Source of the DNA: Halobacterium salinarum DSM 3754
GTDB lineage: Archaea; Halobacteriota; Halobacteria; Halobacteriales; Halobacteriaceae
DNA length: 34,454 nucleotides
Assembly: GCF_008124605.1 (NCBI RefSeq)
Contig: NZ_VRYN01000009.1
Location: forward strand, 1 to 34,454
Direction: 5' to 3'
Both the position numbers and the translations under genes were made by a program. Positions 22,608 to 31,198 of this stretch are shown piece by piece (position 1 is the stretch's first letter; each line of letters opens with the position of its first letter). Under the pieces are notes generated by a model. It ran no database searches, was not told the DNA's origin, and saw only the letters and a program-made list of their open reading frames with translations.

Positions 22608-23624
22608 TCAGAGTCCGACGGCGTCGGCAAGCAGCTCGTGGGAGCGCAGCGCCGCGTCGTGGTCCGGGACGATCTGCTGGACCATGACCTCCTCGACGCC
22701 GACGCGGTCCGCCAGCTGTTCGAACAGCCCAGCCAGCGTCTCCGGGCTGCCCGAAATCGCGCGCGGCCAGTCCCCTTCGGGAAGCGTCTCGGGGGTGGGA
22801 TCGGGCACGCCCCCGAGTTCGTCGATGGCTTCCTCGACGCCCGGGGTGGTGCCGACCGTGCCGCGTTTCATGCGCTGGTAGGACGCCTCGGCGGACGCCC
22901 GCCGTCGCGCCGCGGCCGCATCGGTGTCCGCACAGACGGCGTTCACCGCGACCATGCCGGTTGGTTCGTCGACGCCACCGGGCAGCGTGGACGCGGTGAA
23001 CGACTCCCGGTAGACGTCGAACGCGCGGGTCGCGAACTGTGGGCGGATGAACGCCGCGAAACAGTACCGCAGCCCGAGTTCGCCGGCGATGGCAGCACTG
23101 GACGGACTGGATCCCAGGAGCCACGGCTGTGGCGGCTCGTCGTCGCCACCGGGGACCGCGATCCCGCTGTACGCGTGGTCCTCGGGGAAGTCGTCGTGGA
23201 GGTGGCCGAGGACCGCTTTGACTGCGTCCGTGTGGTCGCCGTCCGGATCCGAGGAGTGGCGGTCGGTTTCGAGCGCGCGGTCGACCGCGGGCGAGCCGTT
23301 GGCCCGTCCCAGGCCGGCGTCGACGCGGCCGGGTGCGAGCCCGTCGAGCGCGCCGAACTGTTCGGCCACCTTCAGCGGGCTGTAGTGGTTCACCAGCACC
23401 GCCCCCGATCCCAGGCGGATTCGGTCGGTTTCGGCGGCTAGGTGCCCCAGCAGGACTTCCGGGGTGGTGCCGGCAAGCGTCTCCATGCCGTGGTGTTCGG
23501 CGACCCAGAAGCGTTTGTAGCCGAGATCGTCGGCCTGTTGGGCCGCCGCGACGGTGTTGGCGTAGGCGTCGGCGGCAGTGCCGCCGTCCGGGACCGGAGA
23601 CAAGTCGACAACGGAGAGGTCCAT
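22608..23624 (-). CDS. LLM-class (luciferase-like) flavin-dependent oxidoreductase
   Basis: This is a 338-residue protein starting at ATG 23622-23624. The bacterial-luciferase-like TIM barrel is shown by LSVVDLSPVPDGGTAADA at the N-terminus, RFWVAEHHGMETLAGTTPEV, RLGSGAVLVNHYSPLKVAEQ and APGRVDAGLGRANG. Close relatives are the MsnO8/YwcH-type group of short LLM proteins. They use FMN or coenzyme F420 with molecular oxygen or another acceptor. Haloarchaea have F420, so either cofactor is possible. It precedes the thiolase gene on the same strand, with about 78 bp between them. The substrate is unknown. Confidence 0.88.
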   Translation of the reverse strand: MDLSVVDLSPVPDGGTAADAYANTVAAAQQADDLGYKRFWVAEHHGMETLAGTTPEVLLGHLAAETDRIRLGSGAVLVNHYSPLKVAEQFGALDGLAPGRVDAGLGRANGSPAVDRALETDRHSSDPDGDHTDAVKAVLGHLHDDFPEDHAYSGIAVPGGDDEPPQPWLLGSSPSSAAIAGELGLRYCFAAFIRPQFATRAFDVYRESFTASTLPGGVDEPTGMVAVNAVCADTDAAAARRRASAEASYQRMKRGTVGTTPGVEEAIDELGGVPDPTPETLPEGDWPRAISGSPETLAGLFEQLADRVGVEEVMVQQIVPDHDAALRSHELLADAVGL

Positions 23625-23740
23625 GCCAGTGCTCGGGCGCTCCGCGAGAAAACAATTCGCCTACCAGCAGGGATCGGCGACACCGGCTGAAAGCCAAACG
23701 TTGACGTGCAATGCACACGAGGGTACGGTCGACAGAACCG

Positions 23741-25276
23741 ATGTCGCCACAGCGCCACGACGTCGATCCGGGTGCGGTCGCACACCACCGGGGGGCAGTC
23801 GACACCGACGACGTTGCCGAGCTCGCCGAGCGATTGCACAGCGCGGACGCCGACGAGCGCTCGGGGGCCGCCTGGCGGCTGGTTGAGGCGGCCGGAACGG
23901 AGCCGACGGCGGTTCGCGCCCATCTCGAAGCGATCGTGGCGCGCGCCGACGACGAGGACGTGTGGGTTCGACGCGGGGTGACCTGGGTGATCGCGGAGCT
24001 CGCCGAGCGCCAGCCCGACGCCCTCTCGATGAAGTTCTCGGAGCTCGTGGCGCTCACGGACGCCGACGACGAGCTGGTGCGCCAGAACGGCGCGGTGGCG
24101 GTCGCCGGCGTGACCAAGCGCTACCCCGAGCGCGCGACCGCGGGGTTGTCGACGCTCGCGTCGCTGACCCACGATGCCGACCCGTTGTTGGCGCGGTACG
24201 CCGAGGACGCCGTCGCGGAGGTGGCGGCGGAGATCGCGGCGCGCGCCGAGGACGCCGGCTATCCGATGCTCGTTCGCACCACCGCCGAGTACGCGGCGTT
24301 GCTGCCCGACGACCTCACGGTGGTGACCACCGACGACAGCGAGGACGGGCCGCCGGATCCGGTATCGGTGTCGTTCGGGGCGGATGCTCCGGTGGCCGTT
24401 GATGCCGCCGACCGCGGTGACGAGAGTGCGGCCCCCGGTCACCCGCCTGCAGAGGTCCCGGATGCCCCTTCGGTGGGGGTCTCACAGGCGGATCTCACGC
24501 CCGGCCTGGAGCTGCGGGAGACCGTGTTGACGACCGACTTCCGGGCGACCATCACCGACGACACCCTGGAGCACGGGCTGGTGACGCTGCGCCGGCTCAA
24601 CGCAGCCACGGCGAACGGGACCGACAGCCGGGTGGTGGAGGCGTTCCAGCGCGCGCTCAAGCGGTGGGCCGCCGTCGACGAATACCCCCACATCGAGCGC
24701 GTGCTGGGGACCGGCGACACGTGGATCGCCACGCGATACGACGGCGCGGAGACGCTGGCCCGCCGGGGGCCGCCGGCGACGCTGAGCGAGGCACAGTGGG
24801 TGGTCGACCGGGTGACGCGGGCGGTGAGCTACGCGCACGCTCGGGGCGTCGTTCACGGCGGCCTGCATCCGGGTGCGGTGCGGTTCGTGGAGACGTCGGT
24901 CGGCGCGTGGGACGCCCCCGTGGTGGCCGACTGGGGGTTCGCGCACGCAGCGAGCGGCCACCACAGCCCCCCGATCCCTGCGGGGTTCGCGGCCCCCGAA
25001 CACCACGACCCGGCGTCGTACGGGCGCTTCGATCAGTCCACGGACGTCTTCGGACTGGGGGCGCTGGCGTACTTCCTGGTGACCGGTGTCTCGCCGCGCG
25101 GCGGCGACGGGGTGGTGCCGGCCGCCCAGCAGAACCCGGCGCTGCCCGAACGCGTCGACAGCCTCTTCGAGCGGTCGCTGGCGACCAGCAAGCAGGCGCG
25201 CTTCGAGACGGTGCTCGATTTCCAGGCGGCCTTCGACGAGTGCGTGGCCGACCTCCCCGGGGCGTGGCCGGCATGA
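23741..25276 (+). CDS. HEAT-repeat / protein-kinase-like protein (probable pseudokinase)
   Basis: This is a 511-residue protein. ATG 23741 is preferred; an in-frame ATG at 23711 would add ten residues. Residues 20-160 are HEAT-like helical repeats (ADERSGAAWRLVEAA, VWVRRGVTWVIAELA, ELVRQNGAVAVAGV). A linker of about 90 residues leads to a kinase-like fold from about 250. Key catalytic residues are missing: no Gly-rich loop, VTLRRL with Arg in place of the beta-3 Lys, VVHGGLHPGAVRF in place of HRDLKPEN (His372), and ADWGF for DFG (Asp397 kept). APEH and the F-lobe helix DVFGLGALAYFLVTG remain. It probably works as a scaffold or nucleotide-binding switch. It is co-translated with a membrane protein. 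Confidence 0.8.
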   Translation: MSPQRHDVDPGAVAHHRGAVDTDDVAELAERLHSADADERSGAAWRLVEAAGTEPTAVRAHLEAIVARADDEDVWVRRGVTWVIAELAERQPDALSMKFSELVALTDADDELVRQNGAVAVAGVTKRYPERATAGLSTLASLTHDADPLLARYAEDAVAEVAAEIAARAEDAGYPMLVRTTAEYAALLPDDLTVVTTDDSEDGPPDPVSVSFGADAPVAVDAADRGDESAAPGHPPAEVPDAPSVGVSQADLTPGLELRETVLTTDFRATITDDTLEHGLVTLRRLNAATANGTDSRVVEAFQRALKRWAAVDEYPHIERVLGTGDTWIATRYDGAETLARRGPPATLSEAQWVVDRVTRAVSYAHARGVVHGGLHPGAVRFVETSVGAWDAPVVADWGFAHAASGHHSPPIPAGFAAPEHHDPASYGRFDQSTDVFGLGALAYFLVTGVSPRGGDGVVPAAQQNPALPERVDSLFERSLATSKQARFETVLDFQAAFDECVADLPGAWPA

Positions 25277-25992
25277 CGGCCGCCGCGCCCGGTCGCGTCC
25301 TGGACGCGGTGGCGTTCACGGGGAACGGGTTGGTTGTGGTCGCGGGCGTGGCGTTCACCTACTACGCGGCCCGGAACTACGCCCTTGATCGCCTCGAAGC
25401 GCACCGCGATTTCTGGGGGTATCTGACCTACGTCGGGATCGCACTGGCCCTGTTCGGCGGCTGCGGGGTGGCCGAGGTGGTCGGGGTCGGCGGCCGGATC
25501 GTGGTGGCGTGCCGCGATCTGGCGTTGCTGTTCGGGATCGTGTTCGTGTCGTTTTCGCTGCGGGAGGTGTATTACGCGAGCGCGCTGGCTCCGGGACCCG
25601 GGGAGCGGGCGGTGTCGCTGCCGACGCTGCGGGCCATCGAGTTCGGGTTCGTGGTTGTGATCGCGGTGGAGTGGGTGGCCGTGGTGTTCGTCGGCGGTGG
25701 CGCGACAACGGGCATCCTGCGTGGGTGCGTGGCCATCGCGTTCGCCGCCTACGGGGTGGTGTTCAGCGAGCGACTGGAGGGGCTGGCGCACGGCACGGCG
25801 GTGGACACGCTGCGCCGGCATCTGGTGTTCGTGTTGGTGGCGGCAACGGGGGTTGCGGTGGTCGACGTGTTGGCGTTGGGGCTGCCGGGGGTGGCCGCCG
25901 ACAGCGCCCGGTACGTCTTCGTGGTGTTGCTCGCCGGGTTCGTGGTGCCGCCGACGATCCGCCTCCAGCAGTCTGTCGCCGGTGTGACGTAA
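25273..25992 (+). CDS. Seven-helix integral membrane protein coupled to the pseudokinase
   Basis: This is a 239-residue protein with ATG 25273 overlapping the pseudokinase TGA (ATGA). About seven hydrophobic segments are seen: GNGLVVVAGVAFTYYAA, YLTYVGIALALFGG, VACRDLALLFGIVFVSFSLR, FGFVVVIAVEWVAVVFVGG, CVAIAFAAYGVVFS, LVFVLVAATGVAVVDVL and FVVLLAGFVVPPTIRL. Short charged loops separate them and there is no C-terminal signalling domain. I recognise no named family. The arrangement suggests a membrane sensor or anchor whose cytosolic partner is the pseudokinase. Codon use is typical of the chromosome-like part. Confidence 0.75.
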   Translation: MTAAAPGRVLDAVAFTGNGLVVVAGVAFTYYAARNYALDRLEAHRDFWGYLTYVGIALALFGGCGVAEVVGVGGRIVVACRDLALLFGIVFVSFSLREVYYASALAPGPGERAVSLPTLRAIEFGFVVVIAVEWVAVVFVGGGATTGILRGCVAIAFAAYGVVFSERLEGLAHGTAVDTLRRHLVFVLVAATGVAVVDVLALGLPGVAADSARYVFVVLLAGFVVPPTIRLQQSVAGVT

Positions 25993-26027
25993 TCCCCCGG
26001 GAGGAGCGCCGAGACACCGACACACAC

Positions 26028-26043
26028 TTTAGGCCAGCCTAAA
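26028..26043. promoter_or_regulatory. Perfect DtxR/Idr-type palindrome TTTAGGC-CA-GCCTAAA
   Basis: This is a perfect 16-bp dyad ending 16 bp before the ATG of the RGP-family gene. It matches the consensus shape known for haloarchaeal iron-responsive DtxR-family regulators. At that distance from a leaderless start it would overlap the core promoter and repress. Confidence 0.75.
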
Positions 26044-26059
26044 TAGTGGCTGCCAATAG

Positions 26060-27208
26060 ATGACCCAGGACATCTGTGTGATCGTGCCAACGATCCGGGA
26101 GTACGAGTGCATGCGGTCGTACTTCGAGAACGCCCGCCAGCACGGCTTCGACCTCGATCGGCTGTTCGTCGTGCTCGTCACCGAGGATTTCTGTGACACC
26201 GACAGCATGCGCGACCTACTCGCCGCGGAGGATGTCGCGGGTGCCGTCTTCGATGGGGCCGCGCGCGAGCAGTGGTACGACGACCACGACATCGGCGAGT
26301 ACGACCACCTCGTGCCCGCCGCCAGCCACGCACAAACGTCGTTCGGACTGCTGTACATGTGGGCCCACGACTTCGAGTACGGCGTGTTCATCGACGACGA
26401 CACGCTGCCACACGACGAGTGGGACTTCTTCGGCCGCCACCTGGAGAACCTCCACCACGAGGGGCCCGTCGAGTCGGTGTCCTCGGACGAGCGCTGGGTG
26501 AACGTCCTCTACCAGTCCGACTCGGCACTCTACCCACGGGGGTATCCGTACGCCGCGATGGACGAAACGACGACCACCGGACAGGCCGAGACCGACCACG
26601 TCGTCGCCTCACAGGGGCTGTGGACGAACGTGCCCGACCTCGACGCCGTGCGGATCCTGATGGACGGCGATCTCCGCGGGCAGGCACAGACCCGTACCGA
26701 AACGGCGGATTTCGACCGCGACTTCGTCGCCGCCGAGGGCGACTACCTCACGGTGTGCTCGATGAACCTGGCGTTCCGCCGGGAGATCATTCCGGCGTTC
26801 TACCAGTTCCCGATGGACGACAACGCCTGGGACGTCGGGCGCTTCGACGACATCTGGAGCGGGGTGGTGTTGAAACGCGCCGCCGACGTCGTCGGGGGCG
26901 ACATCTACAACGGTGCGCCGCTGTGCGAGCACAACAAGGCACCGCGTTCGACGTTCGACGACCTCGCCAACGAGGTCGCGGGGCTCGAACTGAACGAGCA
27001 CTTCTGGGAGGAGGTCGCGGCCGCTGATCCGGCCACGGAGACGTACGCCGGCGTGGCCGAGGCGGTGGGCCGCCGCCTCGCCGACGGGGAGTACGACAGC
27101 TACAACAACGGGGCGTTCCTCAACGAGTGTGGGGAGTATCTGCTGGACTGGGTGGCCTGCCTGGACGCGCTGGCGGACCGCGAGATCGCGGCGGCCGCCG
27201 GCGACTGA
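26060..27208 (+). CDS. Reversibly glycosylated polypeptide (RGP / UDP-arabinopyranose mutase-like) protein
   Basis: This is a 382-residue cytosolic protein starting at ATG 26060. It matches the RGP family throughout: ICVIVPTIREYECMRSYFEN at the start, the metal-binding GVFIDDDTLP, CSMNLAFRREIIPAFYQF, and RFDDIWSGVVLKRAADVVGG followed by NGAPLCEHNKA. Plant RGPs interconvert UDP-arabinopyranose and UDP-arabinofuranose and become self-glycosylated. Archaeal members are little studied and probably act on nucleotide sugars for surface glycans. A perfect iron-type palindrome lies at its promoter, and the iron ABC operon, itself preceded by such a palindrome, follows 97 bp downstream. This suggests induction under iron limitation. 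Substrate and the glycan link are inferred. Confidence 0.82.
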   Translation: MTQDICVIVPTIREYECMRSYFENARQHGFDLDRLFVVLVTEDFCDTDSMRDLLAAEDVAGAVFDGAAREQWYDDHDIGEYDHLVPAASHAQTSFGLLYMWAHDFEYGVFIDDDTLPHDEWDFFGRHLENLHHEGPVESVSSDERWVNVLYQSDSALYPRGYPYAAMDETTTTGQAETDHVVASQGLWTNVPDLDAVRILMDGDLRGQAQTRTETADFDRDFVAAEGDYLTVCSMNLAFRREIIPAFYQFPMDDNAWDVGRFDDIWSGVVLKRAADVVGGDIYNGAPLCEHNKAPRSTFDDLANEVAGLELNEHFWEEVAAADPATETYAGVAEAVGRRLADGEYDSYNNGAFLNECGEYLLDWVACLDALADREIAAAAGD

Positions 27209-27270
27209 CAGCCCACCACGTCGGGTCGTGTGGATGACCCACAATCACAGCCTCCGGGACTGAACCGGTA

Positions 27271-27297
27271 GGTATAAGCGGTTTAGGCGAGCCTAAT
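27271..27297 (+). promoter_or_regulatory. TATA box and perfect DtxR/Idr-type palindrome before the ABC operon
   Basis: GGTATAAGC (27271-27279) is a good TATA box. TTTAGGC-GA-GCCTAAT (27282-27297) follows at once and contains the perfect TTAGGC-N2-GCCTAA dyad. The ATG is 7 bp further, so the transcript is probably leaderless and the box covers the initiation site, typical of metal-dependent repression. Confidence 0.8.
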
Positions 27298-27304
27298 TTT
27301 GAGT

Positions 27305-28456
27305 ATGTCCGAGGAATCCGGATTCCGCCGTCGAACGTTCCTTGCAGCAACTGGTGCGGCGACTCTCAGCGGTCTTGCAGGCTGCAGCGGCATGCTCGGC
27401 TCCAACAGCAGCACCGACGACCGACCGGGGATCGGTGACTTCCGTGGCTCGGGCGCGATCGTCCAGGACCGCCCCGCTCCCGGGGGCGAATCCATCGAGG
27501 ACCTCCCCGATCTCGAAGGCGAACTCTCGATCTATCTGGGCGGCGGCGAGGGCGGGCGCTACGTCACGCTCATCGACCTCCTCAACGAGTACTACGACGA
27601 CTTCAGCGCCACCCAGCAGACCCAGCGCTCCTCACAGCTCGCAAACAACATCGTCACCGAGTACGAGAACGACACCATGCAGGCCGACGTCTTCTGGTCC
27701 ATTGACGCCGGCTCGCTGGCGTACGTCGCGTCGAACGGCGCGGCACGAACGCTCTCCAGCGGAACCCGGGATCCCGTCCTCTCAGAGCAGTTCACCACCG
27801 AACACTGGGTTGGTCTCGCGGGGCGCTCCCGGGCGGTCCCGTACAACACCAACCAGTTCAGCGAATCCGACATCCCCGACAGCGTCGACGCCTTCACGAC
27901 CGCCGACCGGTTCCAGGGCACGCTCGGCTGGGCACCCACCTACGGCGCGTTCCAAGGGTTCGTCACCGCCATGCGGCAGCTCCGCGGCGACGAAGCAACC
28001 CGCGAGTGGCTCACCAGCATGCGCGACCAGACCCCAACCCGGTACAGAAACGAGTACCAGGCCGTCTCGGAAGGCATCACCAACGGTGAAGTGGGTGCCG
28101 GGCTTACGAACCACTACTACCCGATGCTCGTGTTCGCCGACCGCCCGGACGCCCCCCTGGACCTCGCGTTCACGCAAAACGACGCCAGCTCGCTGGTCAA
28201 CACGGCCGGCGCGAGCGTGCTCAAGGGCGCCGACGACCCCGAGCTCGCGGAGCTGTACATCCGCCACCTGCTGTCCGCCGAAGCCCAGGAGTTCCTGGCG
28301 ACCCGCGGGTTCGCGTTCCCCATGATCGACGGCGTCGACCCGGTCGGCCCGCTGCCGTCCATCGCAGAGCTCTCGCCGCCGGAGATCGACCTGCAGTCGC
28401 TGTCGGACGTCCAGCCCACGGTCAAACTGCTCAAAGACGTCGGCATCCTCTCGTAA
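27305..28456 (+). CDS. Iron(III)-type ABC transporter substrate-binding lipoprotein
   Basis: This is a 383-residue protein. ATG 27305 was chosen over the TTG two codons upstream because of the TATA and box spacing. The N-terminus is a Tat signal with lipobox: FRRRTFLAATGAATLSGLAGC, with Cys27 as the likely lipidated residue and a Ser/Asp-rich linker after it. The mature part is a type-2 periplasmic-binding fold of the Fe(III)/thiamine class (LSIYLGGGEGGRYVTLIDLL, DVFWSIDAGSLAYV, TLGWAPTYGAFQGFV, GLTNHYYPMLV, AQEFLATRGFAFPM). It delivers ligand to the permease encoded next. The iron-type box supports iron as cargo. Homologues are called ibp or fbpA in related genomes. Confidence 0.88.
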   Translation: MSEESGFRRRTFLAATGAATLSGLAGCSGMLGSNSSTDDRPGIGDFRGSGAIVQDRPAPGGESIEDLPDLEGELSIYLGGGEGGRYVTLIDLLNEYYDDFSATQQTQRSSQLANNIVTEYENDTMQADVFWSIDAGSLAYVASNGAARTLSSGTRDPVLSEQFTTEHWVGLAGRSRAVPYNTNQFSESDIPDSVDAFTTADRFQGTLGWAPTYGAFQGFVTAMRQLRGDEATREWLTSMRDQTPTRYRNEYQAVSEGITNGEVGAGLTNHYYPMLVFADRPDAPLDLAFTQNDASSLVNTAGASVLKGADDPELAELYIRHLLSAEAQEFLATRGFAFPMIDGVDPVGPLPSIAELSPPEIDLQSLSDVQPTVKLLKDVGILS

Positions 28457-28458
28457 CG

Positions 28459-30072
28459 ATGGCTGCACGCGAGCGACTCGCCCGCATCCGGAGCGCTGTC
28501 GTCAGCGGCGACGACGACGAACCGGGGCTGTCGCTCGCAGTGCTTGCGGGAGCCGTCGCAGCGTTCGTGTCCCTGCCCCTGGCTGGCCTGCTCGTGCGCG
28601 CGTCGAACTACGGGCTGGGACACTTCCTCGACGTCTTCGCCGACACCAGCAGCCTGGACGTGCTGGTGAACAGCCTCTCGCTGGTTGGCTTGGTGACGGT
28701 GGGCTGTGTGCTCGTGGGCGTTCCGCTTGCCGTGTTGACCGTGCAGACCGATCTGCCCGGCCGCCGCGCGTGGACGATCATCGCCGCGCTCCCGCTGGTC
28801 GTGCCCAGCTACATCGGCGCGTTCACGTTCGTCTCGGCGTTCGGCCCCCGGGGCGATCTCGCGGGCGCGCTCGGCGTGATCGGCATCGAGCGCATCCCCT
28901 CGATCTACGGGCTCCACGGCGCCGCACTCGTGCTCATCCTGTTCACGTATCCCTACGTGTTCCTCACAACGCGGGCGGCGCTGCTGTCCTTCGACGGCAC
29001 ACTGGTCGAGGCCGCGCGCACGTTGAACCACTCGCGGTGGCAGGCGTTCCGCCGCATCACGGTGCCACAGATCCTGCCCGGTGTGGCGGCCGGTGGGCTG
29101 CTGGCGGCGCTGTACGCGCTCTCGGATTTCGGCACGCCGTCGATCATGCGCTACGAGGTGTACACCCAGCAGATCTTCGTCGCCCAGGGCAGCCTGGGGG
29201 TGCCCGAGGGGTATCCGGCGCTGCTGTCGATCCAGTTGCTGGCCGTGGTGGCGGTCGTGCTCGCGCTCGAATCCCGCATCGGCGACGGCGACACCGCCTA
29301 CGTCTCTCGGGGTGCCAGCCAGCCCGGCCGGGTCTCCCTCGGCGTGTGGAAGTGGCCGGCGTTGGCGTTCTGCACCGCCATCGCGGTGCTGTCGCTGGGC
29401 GTCCCCCTGGGGGTGCTTGCGTGGTGGTTCCAGCGGGCCGGGGACGCCATCTTCGAGTTCGATCCGATGATCGCGTGGAACTCGCTGAAGGTGGCGGTGG
29501 CTGCCGCGGGGGTGGCGACGGTGCTCGCGTTGCCCGTCGCCGGATACGCCGCGCGGTCGTCCTCGCGGCTGTCGATGGTCTCCGACCGGCTCACGTACGT
29601 TGGGTACGCCATCCCCGGGGTCGTGATCGCGCTGTCGCTGGTGTTCCTGTCCACGGAGTTCGTGCAGTCGCTGGTCAAGACGGTGCCGCTGCTCGTGTTC
29701 GCGTACGTGGTGCGGTTCCTCCCGCAGGCCGTCGGATCCGTTCGGTCCTCGGTCCTCCAGGTGGACCCGAAGCTCACCGAGGCCGCGCGCACGCTGGGCC
29801 GGTCGTCGACGGACGCGTTCCGGTCGGTGACGCTGCCGCTGATCGCGCCCGGCGTTGCGGCGGGCGCGGCGCTCGTGTTCCTCACCACGATGAAGGAGCT
29901 GCCGGCGACACTGATGCTCCGTCCGATAGGTTTTGAAACCCTGGTGTCGTACATCTGGCTGGTTCGGGGAGCCGGGTCGTACGGCGCTGCTGCGGTGCCC
30001 GCGCTGGTGCTCGTGGGCGTCTCAGCGCTGTCGATGGTTGTGATCCTCGCACAGGAACGATACAATGGCTGA
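28459..30072 (+). CDS. Iron(III)-type ABC transporter permease (two fused domains)
   Basis: This is a 537-residue membrane protein with about twelve helices, starting two bases after the binding-protein stop. Two permease domains are present, each with the EAA loop that contacts the ATPase: EAARTLNHSRWQAFRRITVP near residue 185 and EAARTLGRSSTDAFRSVTLP near 445. The duplicated structure is typical of SfuB/FbpB iron permeases. The C-terminus overlaps the ATPase start by 8 bp. Together the three genes form a complete importer. Confidence 0.9.
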   Translation: MAARERLARIRSAVVSGDDDEPGLSLAVLAGAVAAFVSLPLAGLLVRASNYGLGHFLDVFADTSSLDVLVNSLSLVGLVTVGCVLVGVPLAVLTVQTDLPGRRAWTIIAALPLVVPSYIGAFTFVSAFGPRGDLAGALGVIGIERIPSIYGLHGAALVLILFTYPYVFLTTRAALLSFDGTLVEAARTLNHSRWQAFRRITVPQILPGVAAGGLLAALYALSDFGTPSIMRYEVYTQQIFVAQGSLGVPEGYPALLSIQLLAVVAVVLALESRIGDGDTAYVSRGASQPGRVSLGVWKWPALAFCTAIAVLSLGVPLGVLAWWFQRAGDAIFEFDPMIAWNSLKVAVAAAGVATVLALPVAGYAARSSSRLSMVSDRLTYVGYAIPGVVIALSLVFLSTEFVQSLVKTVPLLVFAYVVRFLPQAVGSVRSSVLQVDPKLTEAARTLGRSSTDAFRSVTLPLIAPGVAAGAALVFLTTMKELPATLMLRPIGFETLVSYIWLVRGAGSYGAAAVPALVLVGVSALSMVVILAQERYNG

Positions 30073-31198
30073 ATCAGCTTCCAGACGCCACGCCGACGAT
30101 ACGTCCAGATCGACCGCCGAGTTCTCGGATTCCGACACGGTCCTCGAACTCGACGGTGTGACAAAGGAGTACGGCGCCGAAACCGCTGTGCGTGATCTCT
30201 CGCTGTCCGTTCGGGAGGGGGAGCTCCTCACGCTGCTGGGGCCGTCGGGCTGCGGGAAGACCACGACGCTGCGGATGCTCGCGGGCCTGGAGCGGCCCAC
30301 CGGCGGCACCATCGAACTCGACGCCCAGCGGGTCGCCGGGCCGGACACGTTCGTCGCCGCCGAGGACCGCGAGATCGGCATCGTGTTCCAGGATTTCGCG
30401 CTGTTCCCGCATCTCTCCGTGGCGGAGAACGTGGCGTTCGGGCTGACCGACCGCGACGAGGACGCGACCGCTGCCCGCGTCGATGAGATGCTCGCGCTCG
30501 TGGACATGCCCGAGATGGGGGATCGCTCCGTCGACCAGCTCTCGGGCGGCCAACAGCAACGCGTGGCCGTCGCGCGCAGCCTCGCGCCCGAGCCGGACAT
30601 CCTCCTGCTCGACGAGCCGTTCTCGAACCTCGACGTTCGGCTGCGCGTGGAGATGCGCGAGGAGGTGCGGCGCATCCTCAAGGAGGCCGGCGTCACCGCC
30701 GTATCGGTCACCCACGACCAGGAGGAGGCGCTGTCGATCTCCGACCGCGTCGCCGTCCTCAACGACGGCTGCATCGAGCAGGTAGGCGACCCTGAAGGCG
30801 TGTTCGAGCACCCCGAGTCCCGGTTCGTCGCGTCGTTCCTGGGGCAGGCGGCGTTCCTCTCGGCGCGCGTCGGCAGCGACACCGTCGACACCGCCGTGGG
30901 GTCGTACGACCGCGCGCTCCTGGCGGGGCTGACCGACGGCTACCAGGGCGCGATGGTTGACGTGCTCGTGCGCCCCGACGACCTGCGCGCCGCGCCCGTG
31001 GCCGACGCCACCGGTGCCGGCAACGGCACGATCGTGAAACGGCAGTACACCGGGCCGTCGTTCATCTACCACGTGGAACTGGACAACGGCGACGTGGTGC
31101 GGTGTCTGCACAACCACGCGGACAACATGGCGATCGCCGAGCCGGTGGCCGTCTCCCTGGTCAGCGACCACGCCCTGGCCTGGTACCCCACGGAGTGA
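30065..31198 (+). CDS. Iron(III)/polyamine-type ABC transporter ATP-binding protein
   Basis: This is a 377-residue ATPase. Walker A is GPSGCGKTTTLRML, the Q-loop is FQDFALFPHLSVAENV, the signature LSGGQQQRVAVARSLAPEP, Walker B ILLLDEPFSNLD, and the switch His is in VTHDQEEALS. The last 100 residues form a TOBE-like regulatory domain (VRPDDLRAAP). The first 30 residues are a Ser/Asp-rich extension. The start at ATG 30065 overlaps the permease stop, and its own stop overlaps the next start (TGATG at 31196-31200), so four genes are probably one translationally coupled unit. Confidence 0.9.
   Translation: MAESASRRHADDTSRSTAEFSDSDTVLELDGVTKEYGAETAVRDLSLSVREGELLTLLGPSGCGKTTTLRMLAGLERPTGGTIELDAQRVAGPDTFVAAEDREIGIVFQDFALFPHLSVAENVAFGLTDRDEDATAARVDEMLALVDMPEMGDRSVDQLSGGQQQRVAVARSLAPEPDILLLDEPFSNLDVRLRVEMREEVRRILKEAGVTAVSVTHDQEEALSISDRVAVLNDGCIEQVGDPEGVFEHPESRFVASFLGQAAFLSARVGSDTVDTAVGSYDRALLAGLTDGYQGAMVDVLVRPDDLRAAPVADATGAGNGTIVKRQYTGPSFIYHVELDNGDVVRCLHNHADNMAIAEPVAVSLVSDHALAWYPTE

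Noticed and set aside
20990-22630. 546-codon minus-strand frame containing the DUF35 protein
   Set aside because: Only the last 130 codons are the DUF35 gene. The upstream part is an Arg-rich shadow of the thiolase gene in another frame.
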